64,000 bases of DNA from Bubalus kerabau (lineage: Eukaryota; Chordata; Mammalia; Artiodactyla; Bovidae): NCBI RefSeq assembly GCF_029407905.1, contig NC_073635.1, forward strand, positions 36,819,501 through 36,883,500, read 5' to 3'. The position numbers and the translations under genes are program-made. Positions 23,861 through 36,655 of this stretch are shown piece by piece. Position 1 is the first letter of the stretch; every line of letters starts with the position of its first letter. Below the pieces are notes generated by a model. It was given only the letters and a program-made list of their open reading frames with translations. It was not told the DNA's origin and searched no databases.

Positions 23861-26301
23861 TGGCATGTGCTCGGCAAGATCAGCATTAAGTGAACCCTGG
23901 ACAGTTCATCGTGACCGTTAACGACAATTCTCTTCCAGTTTGTCCTTTACTAGTTCTTTTCTTTTGGACAGTGTGTGAGCGCACGTACACTCAGCATGGG
24001 TGCTAGTGCCACAGTGAATTTTGCAATGAATTTTATCACATCATGATGTAGGTATTAAAAATACGAATTTAATGTAGACATTTTATTGCTGTCATGATAC
24101 TTGGATATATGCTACTACTACATTTTTCAATAAAATAAATGATTTTTTAAAAACCGTATAGGGCTCACAAATGAATTGTAAGGGATCACATTATTGTTAG
24201 ATGTGGATAAAGCCTAGGTATTCACTAGAAGTGGCTGGTGATTCTGAATCATTGGCTCCAAAGAAGGTCTATTAGCTCCATACGAAAAGGGTTTGCTTCA
24301 TTTAAGGTCAAGGAGCCAGTGTTGGGTGGACACAAGGTGTTTATGTTTTTGAGCAACTTCAGCTCTTGCGGTTCGAGTGCAGCACAGGAACTAGAGTGCA
24401 GTGCAGGGACGGCTGGTGAACACCAGCAGGGTTGAGATTGGTCATATCTGCATGAATTGGGAAGCAGAAGGGAGAATTCAAGAGAGTGTGTGTGAATACA
24501 CAATAAGTCTTGGAGTGTTGTTATCAGGAAAGAGTGTACCTTGTGCTGGGCTTATTAGAGTGTGTGCTCATGAAATAATCACCTGCTGTGTGCACAGTTC
24601 AGTGGCAGTGCTGGGGACACTTGGCAACTTGGTATAGTACACATGAAACCTGTTCAGAATTGTTACAGGGAGTTTGGAGAAGAGAAATGGATAAGATAAA
24701 CTAGTTGGGAAAGATATGCATACTATGAATGAGAAGGGAATGTTTTTGTTCAGGGCAGGAGGGTTAGAGGACCCTTCAGAACATAACGGGAGAGTTACTT
24801 CATGAGTGTGTCCAAGGTTTGGGGAGGTAGAGATGTCCCAGTATTGTCTCCAGGGTGAGTTGCATCTTGTTTCAGGAGCAGGTGGTATCAAAGAGGACTC
24901 GGTATGAACAAAGCTGTGTGAAGTGAGAAGTTAGCCAAAGTGAGAATGGAAAACTAGTCAGCTCTTACAATCCATGATAACGACAAGAAGTGTATTGGCA
25001 AGAGAGTAAGTCCTGAGATTTGTATCTCATAAAGGTTATCTGGATTGTGGAAGGACAACTTTGGTTAAACTCAGACTGCAGGCCAGACAGCCTGTTGAGA
25101 TCAGGAAAAGGATTGGAGAATAAAAGTAGGAATCAAACCAAGATATATCATTGAATTACAGAATGATCAGAAGGTGGTGGTTAATTGAATGTTGGGGGGG
25201 TTATGTGGAAGAAAGGCAAGATTGACTGGTTTTGAACCCCAAATCCGGTATACCATTTTGGTGCCACCAACTTACAGGAACAGAGCAGTGAGGTCAGGAT
25301 GGAGCTCTTCAAGTTCTTGTGACATCTAGAAAGGGTGCTGAGTATGGAAAATCATTCAGCTTAGGAAATGATCTCGGCTTGAGAATTTTGAGAGTCATCA
25401 ACAGTGAGCACCAATTGATAAAGTGTGAAGCAGATAGTTGACCAGTGCACATGTATATAGTTTAGGGGCTGATGTTTAGGGGCTGATACACCCTTCACAC
25501 ATCTCTGTGGATGTTTAGGTTGAATTTGAAGGCTTTGGTGAACTGAGTCTTCTACTGAAATACAGCTAAACCTTTAAGGCTCCATAGAATACTGCCATTG
25601 TATTCATTAGAAATGCACACTTGAATAACTTACTTAATTCATACTTGGTTAATGGCCAGCATTAGACAGTGTGGAAACCAGAGGTGGAATAAGCCCTGTT
25701 TAGTGCAGGCTGTGTACTGTAGCAGTTCTCAAGTCCTTGGAGACCTGGAAATTCTTTGTCACACCATTGTGTATTAGAAAGCATTAACATCTCATAAAAA
25801 TCAAGAGGCCTTCAAATACTGTTGATGCATAAACTAATTCAGTATATTTTGAGTTTCTGAATAATATGCATCTAATACACAAACACGGAGATCCAGATTG
25901 GTGCACAGTGAAACTTTCTTGCTACTGTCTGCACTTCACCCAGTTTCTCTGTCCAGGAGCAGCCATGGTTACCATTTCTTGTGCATCCATCTGGAAGGTT
26001 TTGTGCATTCACAGGCATGTTTGTTTACATTCTAAATACATATGCAAGCAACTACACACTCCTATTAATCATCTCACAATATTCTATTTTCAATGTTCTA
26101 AATGATCCCTCACTCTTGTACTTATTGGTAGGTCATAGGTGTGTGTACCAGATCTTTTGGGGATAGTGTTTCATTGATTCTTTTTTTTTCCCCGTTATAT
26201 GCTCTGTAGCATGTTGTTGGGTACACAGAATAGAGACTGTGTGTGACTATGTCTGTAGGACACAGAGTACTAGGCCATTGGGTATGTGTGGTTTTGGGGT
26301 C

Positions 26302-26573
26302 TTCTTTTTTTTCTTTTGATTGTGCTGGGTCTTTGTTGCTACGTGGACTTTTTTCTCTAGTTGTGGTGCTTGGTCTCCTCATTGCGGTGGCTTTTCTTGT
26401 TGAAGAGTATGGGTTCTAGGGCATGGGCTTCAGTAGAGAACATAGGCTCAGTAGTTGTGGCACAGGGACTTAGTTGCTTCGTGGCATGTGGTATCTTCTG
26501 AGATCAGGGAATGAACCCATGTTTCCTGCATTGGCAGGCAGATTGTTTACCACTGAGCCACCAGGGAAGCCCA
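26302..26573 (-). mobile_element. CHR-1-type SINE, antisense
   Basis: Long CHR family member in reverse: 'tgtgctgggtctttgttgct' at one end and 'ggcaggcagattgtttacca' then ctgagccaccagggaagccc at the other. Confidence 0.82.
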
Positions 26574-27872
26574 GGTATGTGTGTTTTTAATGTTTTTTTT
26601 CAGATGCTGCCTGTCCTTATTGTGGACAGTGGCAACTTAACGTTACCCCCAGCAGTCCTTAGCTGAGGGCATAAACTCAGTAAATGTCAAATGTTGATAG
26701 GAAATAATGGCATCTTTGCAGGTGATGGTAAAAGTCTTAGAAGAGAAATTATATGATTGAACTGGGGAGAGCTAATGGGTCAGTGTATTAACAGTGGTGT
26801 GCTTGACTTGAAGTTCACTTCTTAAATAGCATGAGTAGGAAGAACTGGGAATTCTTTATTCTAGAAGAATCCTCCCTCTCTTTGCTGTTGATATTAAAAT
26901 TTCACTTTGAATTTAAAATCTGATATTACTTGGAAATACTGGAGGGGGAGATATACTTCATTTATAAACCAAAAAGGGTGGAGTCCCTAAGCTATATTTT
27001 AAGTTTTATGTAAAATTAATAAAATGTTCAGAAACACTATGTTCATTCCCAAAGGACTGCAGTTTGTTATTCAATGAATTATTATATAAATTGAACATTG
27101 TATAACAAAGTGAAATGACTTTTTTAATTAAAAATTTTCTGTCTCTTAAGGTAGTAATAATTACATGTATGTTGTATACTGAGTAGTTTGCTCTTTGAAA
27201 ACATTGGAATGTCCTTGGTCACAGGTCACTTTCCCAGTATCCACTGTCATGATGAGTGTTCTCTCCATGGTGTTTGTTCCCTTATGCGTGGTGGTTATTA
27301 GTGCAGGTGAGCAGTGTTCTTGAACATGTGGTGTGGCCTTGCTGGTGCTGGGGCTGCAGCTGGGATCCACATCACTGGGGGCAGTGGGAGGGGGCGGGTT
27401 GTCCACTTAGCCAGGACAGCCCCGGAGGTTTTCCTGAAGATAGGTGGCGGCTCTTGAGCCTATATGAATGACAGGAGGAGGAGGCTTGGGAGGTTAGAGG
27501 TTGAAGGTGAGCCCTGTTCAAGCTGAGGGGTACCATTTACAGCAAGGAAGGGACTGTGGCTGGAATTGAGTGAACCGAGGGTTCTTACCCCTCTTTCCTC
27601 CCATTTTTGTCTGACTGAAGCCCTCAACTGTCCTAGTCAGTGAAATTTTAGCACCACAGATAGCTGTTTGTATATTGTATTTGTGCTTTATACATAAAAT
27701 TTAAAATTTTTGCTGACCAACTAATTTTCTCCCTCTTGGGAGCAGTTCTGGCCCATTGAGAACACAAGTCTAGAGCCACGTATGTGGAGGCCATGAGACT
27801 TACTTGATGAAATGAGAAGCCAGAGAAAAGGCTTGGGCTGGGCTGGGCTGGGCAGTGATGCAACCTGGTTTG

Positions 27873-28346
27873 TGCTAACAAAGGTCCATCTAGTCAAAGC
27901 TATGGTTTTTCCAGTACTCATGTATGGATGTGAGAGTCGAACTGTAAAGAAAGCTGAGTGCTGAAGAATTGATGCTTTTGAACTGTGGTGTTGAATGAGG
28001 AATACTCTTGAGAGTCCCAAGCAAGGGGATCCAACCAGTCCATCCTAAAGGAGATCAGTCCTGAATATTCATTGGAAGGACTGATGCTGAAACTGAAACT
28101 CCAATACTTTGGCCACCTGATGCGAAGAACTGACTCACTGGAAAAGACCTTGATGCTGGGAAAGATTAAAGGTGAGAGGAGAAGGGCACAACAGGGGATG
28201 AGATGGTTGGATGGCATCACCGACTCGATGGACACGAGTTTGAGTAAGCTCCAGGAGTTGGTGATGGACAGATAAGCCTGGCATGCTGCCGTCCATGGGG
28301 TCGCAGAGAGTTGGACGTGTCTGAGCAACTGAACTGACCTGACCTG
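27873..28346 (+). mobile_element. BovB LINE 3' end, sense
   Basis: Encodes, with frameshifts and stops, the C-terminal end of the BovB (RTE clade) ORF2 protein: KVHLVKAMVFP-like text, then LKLQYFGHLMRRTDSLEKTL and MRWLDGITDSMD. It ends in the BovB/Bov-A 3' tail (gagagttggacgtgtctgag). It is 5'-truncated, as most BovB copies are. Confidence 0.9.
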
Positions 28347-29544
28347 AAAGGCTTGTAGCAGCTGATGAAGGACTTGACTGAAGGAGAGCCCAGGATGCAA
28401 GCAACAGGCAGACCAGTGACAAAGAAAAGGGAAGGGGAGCTGGGCTTGGTCCACATAGGCTTTCGATGACTCGGATGCAGTGGGCTCAGCTTTGATGGTC
28501 ATCAAAGGTGTCTACTGTTGAGGGGAGCTCATCTTTGGGCCTCAGTGAGGTTTAGCCAGGAAACAACAGAGAGTGTAGAGTCTGATTTTCATCCTTGAAG
28601 CCATTTAAATTTTCTATTTTTCAGTCACTTGGATGTAGCTAGATGATCCCACACACACAAATTGAGAATGTTCAAAACTCCAGATTTGTTTCAACTTTTT
28701 GTTTTGTCTCAGCAGGAACATGCCCCTATATCTTGTGCCTTTCGTTCCAGATTTTTTTCTGGGGCGGGAAAGGGGGGGATCTGTTTAAAAGCCTGCCTTC
28801 TCTTTTTTTGTTTTACTGCAGTAGCAGTGTTCATGCATTAGTATGTGTACAGTTTAAGTTGAATACTGTTTGGAGTAAAGTGGTTCTGGAGCAGTTTATT
28901 GAGGGACACTGGTATGATGAGTTGAGGCTCTAAAGGGGTTCTTGCTGCCCTGCCCACCTTGCTTTGTGAAATCAGTTAGCAGGCAGCTTTCCAGGATCTC
29001 ACTGGAGTTCTTGGAAGTCACAGCGAGATATTTTTAATATGTCTTTGTAAGTCCTCATGGTGACCAAAAAGGGGAAATACGATAGCATATATAGTCTAAA
29101 AAGGTACTCAAGGGAGTGCCGAGGTGCCCACACATTTCTGTAGTTCCTGTGGTGCTTTGTGAAGGTTTGTGAGGTCGTTGGCCAAGTGGTGGGACATCAA
29201 GCAGCCCTCCTAGCACTTGCTGAGGTGAGCATGTTGCATGTTCAGATGTTGTGGAGACATAAAAAGTTTGAGAAGTGAGATTTATGATGGGTGATTTTAT
29301 GGTGTTTTTTTTTTTAATGCCTTGTTTTTATGTTTTCTAGTCATCTAGTTTGCAGAGTGTGAATTTCTCAAACTCCCCAACAATCAAAAAAATTTTGTGC
29401 TTTTAAAAAATGTGACACAGGATTTTTAAAAATCTCTCCCATTTTTAGACTTTTCAGCCCCCTTTTTTTTTCCTTCAGAAGAAATGGTTGGAATCTTGTG
29501 CAGTGCTTATGAACAGAGCATGAAGACATTTAACCACCTCAGTG

Positions 29545-29623
29545 TATTGAGTTGGCCAAAAAGTTCATTTAGATTTTTTTCTGTAAGCTATTATGGAGAA
29601 CCCAAACAGACGTTTTTTTTGCC
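29545..29623. mobile_element. Second mariner-type MITE copy, right end degraded
   Basis: Begins TATTGAGTTGGCCAAAAAGTT, the same end as the element at 10,435. The right arm keeps 'aacccaaacagacg' and a T run but has lost the terminal GGCCAA motif. Confidence 0.75.
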
Positions 29624-29833
29624 TGCTGAATTTTCAGGGAAATACTGTTTGGGACACACTAACTCAGCAGTTCCCGTGAGAGGGGCTTGGTAGGTGGCAC
29701 CCAGAGTGAAAGAGCGTCTCTGAAATGGTGACCCTCCAGCCACCTCACTGAGGTCGCTCAGCACTTATTTCCACCTTGTATTTAAGTAGATGATCAACTC
29801 ACAACAGTGCACATTAAACTTGTTTCATGTTTT

Positions 29834-29872
29834 GGGGTTGCAAGAGAGTCGGACACAACTGAGCAACTAAAG
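29834..29872 (+). mobile_element. Bov-A 3' tail fragment
   Basis: Only the terminal 'agagtcggacacaactgagc' and aactaaag segment of a Bov-A/BovB tail remains. Confidence 0.7.
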
Positions 29873-30355
29873 AATGACGTCTCCTAAGTACAGCATTGTG
29901 ATATTATTCACTGCATATGAATGCATAATGGGTTCTGCAAGAAATGCATTTCCTAGTTTGTTCATTTACATGGTATCTTCAATGTTAGATGCTGTGTTTA
30001 AATGGTTTGAAGTATATGTTGAAAAAACTGTTGACTGTCATTTGATAGTTCATTCTATTTCCTTTTCATTATATGTGAACATGGTTAATTTGTGAAGTAA
30101 CTACTGTGGGATTCTTTGTGACAGTAATGTATTTGGAATATTGAATTTTTAAAGAAAACAGTGGAGGCTGAACAAGTAATGTCATCTTGAGCAAAAAACA
30201 CAATTTATTGTTGCTGTAGCTGAACTTGCTTTTAAAACTTAACCTGAGTATACGACCACAGAGGCCGGTTTTCTTTGGCTTTTTTGGGGAGGAAACTTGA
30301 GAAATACTATCGCAACCCGATAATGCTGCTGGGCTTTTTCCCTTTAAAATTTCAT

Positions 30356-30629
30356 TTTTTTGCTGTGCTGAGTCTTCCTTGCTGCGTGTGTTTTTTTTTA
30401 GTTCCAAAGAGCAGGGGCTGTCCTCCAGGTGGAGTGCATGGGCTTCTCTGTGGAGCACAGGCTCTGGCGTGTGTAGGCTACAGTTGTTGCAGCTTGTGAG
30501 CTCAGGCGTGTGGTACAGGGGCTTAGCTGCCCTGAGGCATGTGGGTTTTCCCAGACTAGGGGTTGAACCTGTGTCCTCTACATTGGCTGGCAGATTCTTA
30601 ACTACAGGACCATCAGTAAAGTCCCTGGA
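30356..30629 (-). mobile_element. CHR-1-type SINE, antisense
   Basis: Reverse CHR-1 with 'gtagttgttgcagcttgtga'-like text and an end at 'accatcagtaaagtccctgg'. A poly-T run adjoins it at 30,630. Confidence 0.8.
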
Positions 30630-30789
30630 TTTTTTTTTTTTTTTTTTCACTTTTGTTTTGAAGAGTTTTGGTTTCTTTGTTTTGGGTTTTTTTTTTTTTT
30701 AACTTAAAATGCCTTTGTAGGAATTTGGGGACATAAAATTAAGTTTGACAATTTTCAGTGGTGTTTTTCAATTCCAAGGTCTTTTTTTC

Positions 30790-31130
30790 TCTCATGACAA
30801 TCGCTTTTGCACATATGGCAGACACATACAAATCTGGGCTCTTCATAAAACTGCTATGAATGTTCTTCTGCAAATTAGTTACACATTTCATTTTTCATGG
30901 GGAAGATACCTAAGGGTGGAGTTGCTGAGTGTTGCATATGAAACAGCCAAGCAGTTTTCCAGAGTTGCTTGGCCTTGTAGCCTGAGCAGTGATGATGCCT
31001 GCAGCTCTGTATCCATGCCAGCATCAGTCCTGTCGGTATTCACTGTTGAGATGCAGGCACATTATGTTTCCCTAGTAACTTCTCATGTTGATTACCTTTT
31101 CAGATAGTTTTGGCCATTAAGGTACCTTTT
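30790..31130 (-). mobile_element. Ancient L1 ORF2/3' fragment, antisense
   Basis: Phrases in order match the reverse of the mammalian L1 ORF2 end: 'aaaactgctatgaatgttct', 'gatacctaagggtggagttg', 'agcagttttccagagttgct' and 'ctcatgttgattaccttttc'. It is diverged and broken. Confidence 0.65.
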
Positions 31131-32627
31131 TAGTGAAGCACATTTGCCTTTCTTTTACCATACTCTTAACTGCTGTTTAAAACTAGGTTGTGTAAGTTTC
31201 ATTATTAGTTGATATAAAACTCACTGATCTGTGTATATAACCTATGAGACAATATATATTTTAAGTACAGATAGCTTTTAGAATTCTGAAAAGCCAGATG
31301 ATGTTGGGAATCCAAAATTGAATGTTTTTATTACATATTTTTGTATAATACCAGCTGAAAGATTAAACTTACAGTTGAAAAAAATCTTATGGTGTGATAT
31401 CTTCAGCATGATAACATGGGTGGAAGATCCATGAACCTGATAGAAAGTCAAAGCCTTAGGTTTTTTAAGTTTTATGGCAAATTTTCAATCCAGAAGTCAT
31501 GAAAATTAGAGTCATGTTGAGAAAATGTCTACCTTCTGATGAATTCAGTCAATTGAAGGTGTATTTTCTTGTATCATGTGTTCATCAGTTTAAATTGTAT
31601 TACATCAAAAAGCAGGAAGAACTTGTAAATATATATATCGTTATGTTTTTAACAGATTTACTGCTTTTACGTTTTCTTGGAAAATAATGACTTCTGAATT
31701 TTTGGTATACTGTTCTTAATCACGAACTATTTCTCTATAATCTTTGAAGACATATTCTTTGTTGCTTAAAGAGAATGTATTAGGTAACAGAATGAGATTA
31801 TTTCAGTAAAGAGTACCGTACATATTTTGCCTGTTGTAAATTGCGTGGTAATAGCCTTTGGTTTATTGTTTTAGCAGCCATTATTGTGGTGTCTTTGCCA
31901 TCAAGGCAGAGGATCATGTTTGGTTCTGCATAAGATCACAGAGGGGGACAATCATGAGGATGTCCCCTTTTCCGTAACTACAAACTTCAGAATTTCTCAG
32001 AAGGCGTTTGCGAGCTTGCTAATAAAGAATGTGATTCCTTTATGGTTCAATACCACAGGAGTCTGCTCCAGAGGAGAACATTACCTTTGGGGGTGATTTC
32101 TGGCAAGGTATTATTTTTCACCATGAGCCGCCATTAAAATCCTGTTTCTTCAGTTTTTACAATTGATGTGTTGTAATTGGAAGAGCTTTGTAGAGTATTC
32201 CTCAACCTCCATACTTGTTGAATTATGTAGTATTTATCTTCCATAGTAATTTCTTGCAATGTACTATTATTTATATATAATTTATATAATAGACTATGTA
32301 ATAATTGACTTGTATTAACTCAGCAGAAAATGAGAATGTGAGTACTCAATCTCATTGGTACATAGTTGACTGTTAAGAATATGCCTTCTGTATTTTTAAT
32401 GTTTGTTTCTTTGAGAAAAGTCATCAGAAAAGTACATGTGGTATTGGCCATTCACATTTCTGACTATGTGAAAAAAATCTTATGGTGTGGTTGGAGTCTT
32501 TTTTGTTTTCACTGTTACCAGCCATTTCAGATGTACTGGCATGGAATGTAAAATCAAACGTTAATTCTCACACAGCTTTAGTTTTTTAAAGCAACTCTGC
32601 CTACGACTTTTAAAAAATATATTTATG

Positions 32628-32831
32628 GGTGCTTTGTGCTGGGTAGTGGGGGCTAGTCTTCGTTGCAGTACTCGGACTTCTCATCGTGGTGGCTTCTCTC
32701 TTGAAGCACGTGGGCTCAGTATTTGTGGTACAAGAGCTTAGGTGCTCTGTAGCATATGGAATATTCCCAGACCAGGGATCAAACCTGTGTGCCTTGCATT
32801 CGCAGGCAGATTCCTATCCACTGTGAAGACC
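32628..32831 (-). mobile_element. CHR-1-type SINE, antisense
   Basis: Contains 'catcgtggtggcttctctct', 'cacgtgggctcagtatttgt' and 'ttcgcaggcagattcctatc' in CHR-1 order, reversed. Confidence 0.78.
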
Positions 32832-32939
32832 TTACAAAGTTCTGACTGAGCCTTTTATCCTAAAATTAAAAACAGATCACATTTGTCACATAGTTTTGAT
32901 ATACTTACAGGTTCAGATTTTAGTTAAAGAACTTTTCCT

Positions 32940-33056
32940 AGGGAATTCTCTCGCAGTCCAGTGGTTAGGACTTGGCACTTTCACTGACGGTCCTGGGTTT
33001 GTTGTTTGGTTGGGGAACTAATTTCCCACAAGCTTTGTGGCACTGCGAAAAAACTT
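32940..33056 (+). mobile_element. CHR-type SINE, sense
   Basis: Opens gggaattctctcgcagtcca, continues gtggttaggacttggcactt and ends with an A-rich tail. Confidence 0.8.
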
Positions 33057-33284
33057 ATTTAAATACAATTTTTGGTTGATCTTCACATTTTGAATATTCC
33101 TCAGGATCAGAACATATTAAAAGTGTATCAAACTTTCTACATCTCCTCAGATTCTTGACTCCAAATTATGAGCATCACTGAATGGATGTGGGTAGCAGGA
33201 CACCTGTGTGTGTCTTACTGGTATTGGTTACAACCCAGTGCAGAGTAAATCTGGCCACATTCGGTATGAGACTACGTCATTATT

Positions 33285-33529
33285 TTAGTTTTTGGTCTGT
33301 GCTGGGTCTTCGATGGTGTGTAGGCTTTCTCTAGTTGTGGAGAGTGGGGGCTATTCTCTGGTCGCAGTGGCTTCTCTAGTTGCAGAGTCCCAGCTCTAAG
33401 GTGGGTGGGCTTCAGTAGTTGTGGCACACGCAGGCTTAGTTGCCTCAGGACATGTGGGACTTCCAGACCAGGAATCGAACCTGTGTCCTGGCAGTGGATT
33501 CTTAACCACTGTACCACCAAGGAATCCCA
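33285..33529 (-). mobile_element. CHR-1-type SINE, antisense
   Basis: Contains 'gtgctgggtcttcgatggtg', 'gtcgcagtggcttctctagt' and 'ggattcttaaccactgtacc' then accaaggaatccc. Confidence 0.82.
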
Positions 33530-36196
33530 GAGACTACTTCTTTACACAAAACTCTAGTGATTGTTTTTTAATATTGAATTAAAGGATTAAGGTAAACCAC
33601 CCTTTTTAAGACTGGCAACTAGCAGTTTCTAAACTCTGGAGAGTACCTTTTTAGTTTTCAGTGTCGTTAGTGCTTTGCAAAATTTGTGGGTTCACTGAAG
33701 ATAATTAAAATCTTTAGTAGTCCCGGTGTCATTGTGTCTGTAAGAGTTAAGTAATCTGGGTGTCCATTTTGATTTATTTCCATTTTTCTTCTCATCCTTG
33801 ATTTTACCAAAGGTAATGTATATAGGTAATAGTTATAAAACTAATGTAGAATGCTAGTTGCAGATGGAAATAATATAAAACATAATTTTTGTTGATATAT
33901 GGCATGCTTTGCTTGAAAATATATTTAAGGTTTTTAAACTGGGACTATGGAGCCTGTTGGCTGTGAATCTGTTTCACACACAAGATTTTCACATAATTTT
34001 TGCATGCTTTTGGCAGGGAGGGTGATACTTCATCCAATTCTCAGGTAATTTGAGACCTAAACGGGTTTGAAAACTACCAGTTGAGGATAGTTACTTTTGG
34101 TATATTTGGGTCACTAGTAGTAGTGAGCCTAAAACTAGTTATTTACTTCTCAATTATAACTGTGTACTACAGCACTAGCATTTCAGGGGTGCTATTAAGA
34201 CACATTTCATACGGATGAGGTAACAATAAACACAAACCTGTACCCCAGCAGAAAACCTGGAGTGCATGCTGTCTTGGTAGGTAAGAAGTCATCTGATGGA
34301 GCACAGCAGGTTTTGTGTGCCCTACCTTGGAACAAGCCAAATAACATTTTGTAGATAGAATAGGAATCGGGATCCTATGTAGGATTTTGTATTATAAGCG
34401 TCATGGGGCTGTGATGAGGGAACCAGCAGTCCAGACAACAGGACCTATCTATGGAAGATGAAAACAGGACACTTTACCATCTAGGATTTAAGTGTTTTCT
34501 CTGCTGCTGAAACACAAAATTGAGCAGAATTTTAAGTCAGTTGATGTTCTTTGACGAAACAAAGAATCATGACTGAATGCACATAATCAGATGAGGTAGA
34601 GATTTAAACGGCGTCTTGGTGGAACTTAATTATTGTCATGGACTATGGGAAATGAGATAATACATATGGTTTTTAATTGATCATTTAAACTTGTTTTTAA
34701 ATGGCTAAATCTGATTTTATTGTAATCCTAGGAGAAAAGGAAACATGGATGAAGCTACCTGAAATTTGGCTTCCTTTGTGAGCCCAAAGTTGAGAGCTGA
34801 GGAAAACTTGCCAGAGTTTCCTTTCAGGTCAGCCAGCACCTGCAGTTGCCACTCCTTTCATCTTCCTGATGCCAGGACTTGCTGAATGACTTGGTCCATG
34901 TGTTAGCATTAGTACAACAGTTTATGGGCGAGTTGAAACCTGTGCTTCTCTGTCTTTGTATGTGATTCAGAGGGTTGCTGCTCTTTTCTTTGTGGAAGAT
35001 TTGAGGTTATTTTTAGCTCCAATTTTCCCCACTGGTAGTAATATATTGATTAGTCTTTAGGCAAGACTGGACAGGGAATAGAAATGCAATAAACAGGTCC
35101 TATTTATGCAGAAAAAAGTTCCTCCTGTTTTCTAGTCATTCTCAGCCTAAAATTTTAGTCTTGTGTCCCTTAGGAAAGCGTATAATCTTAAAAATGACTC
35201 AACATCGTAAAATCAGATTCAACCTGGGACACGAACCCCATTTTTTCCCTTGCTGCTTTCCACCTTTTAAAGAGGATTTTAGAAACAGATTTTCCAATAT
35301 TTTTAAAAATTATACATAAAGTTCTTTGGAGTCGTTATGATCATTATGACAACCGTCATGAATGGTATATTGTCATCCTAATAGATCCCAAAAGTATTAA
35401 GGATATTTTTCCCTCACCCACACCCCTAATCTGGTGATTTTAATCTGTTCTTGTTACAGTGGTTTTGGGGAGCAGGAACCTCAGCCTTTCCTGATTATCG
35501 CTTGTGAGATGAGACCGATGACATCAGACCACTGGCTTAATAGGGTCCCAGGGGATCTGCATCCACAGTGAGTGAGCAGCACTGACCGGGGCCACACTTT
35601 TGGGAAATGTCACCTTTTCAAAGCATCTGAGGTCTCATGGACACACAATATAACAGCTGTTTATCAGGCTGTTATCCAGCCCTGGAATTACATTGGGTTG
35701 TTGTTCTTAAAGCTCCAAGTCAGAATCACTATCACCTGGAAACTTCCTGAAAATGCCAATTCCCAGCTCTACACATTGTCTACTGAACAGGATCTTGGGG
35801 GGTGGTGGTGTGCGGTGGGATCCAACAGTTTTTTAAAAAAATTTTCAACACACCACATGGCTTATTGGGATTTCAGGTCACTGACCAGGGCATGGTAGTG
35901 AAGGCACTGATTCTTAAGCTCTAGACCAAGGAGCTCTACTCTGCCTGCCCTCTTTAAAAATTATGTTTTTACTTTTAAAAACTTTTTTTTTTTACTGATT
36001 AATCAATTATAATTGCCCTTTGAAAATAGGTTTACAGAGAATTACTTTATACTCTGGGCATTTTGTTGGCATTAAATTTTCAAAGTGTTTTTGTACGTAG
36101 GTTCCTTACTTAAGTAAAAAAAAATACAGGTAAGAAAAAAACCTGTATGTACATAGGCCAACTGTGCTGTGATGCTGAAGATATGGTTTTATACGG

Positions 36197-36236
36197 CCAG
36201 TCTACTGCTTTTCATTCCAGTCTACTGCTTTTCATT
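36197..36236. repeat. 20-bp perfect tandem duplication
   Basis: The 20-bp unit ccagtctactgcttttcatt is present twice in a row without a mismatch, at 36,197-36,216 and 36,217-36,236. Confidence 0.92.
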
Positions 36237-36655
36237 CGACTTTATTTTCTGGTCAGTGAAAAGAAACTTCCTTCAAGGAAAACAGTAACTTTGACAGTTA
36301 AATAAAATGGAAGATGTATATTTAATTCTAGAAGAAGGAAGAAGTGTCTTATTTTTCTGTCAGAAATCGTACAACAGACTGCTGGGCCCCACTCTGTGAC
36401 TTAGCCTTTAACAAGGTGGTGCTGCTCTGGGCTAGGGACCTGGTTTTCCAAACTCTTAAGCTACTTTTAATCTCTGTATAAGAGTTCACAACGAAATACT
36501 AGTTATAGAAAAGTTTGTATAGGTCAAATATATGACTTCAGGTGTTGAATTCTATCCCAGCAAATTATTTGTAATAGAAACCTTGTTTTTTCTTTAGAAA
36601 AATATATACTATTACTTACTATTTTTTAACAATGAATTTACTTTTTTTCCCCCAG

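Larger units (their letters stand above)
18517..27872. other. Intergenic DNA, mixed old repeats
   Basis: No supported gene. It holds L2-like text, a MER2/Tigger-like element, a CHR-1 SINE and a GC-rich patch at 23,735-23,860. The purine-rich stretch from about 24,400 to 25,560 looks like a very diverged interspersed repeat that I cannot name. Open frames of 60-114 codons here lack homology and show no splice context. Confidence 0.6.
28347..36655. other. Intergenic DNA, SINE-rich
   Basis: No supported gene. It contains four CHR SINEs, a mariner palindrome, an old antisense L1 segment and unassigned DNA. A MER5-like stretch may lie around 35,660-35,900 (agaatcactatcacctggaa) but is too diverged to call firmly. 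Confidence 0.6.

Noticed and set aside
27918..28505. 195-codon open frame on the - strand
   Set aside because: It is the reverse strand of a BovB 3' end and its flank, not a gene.
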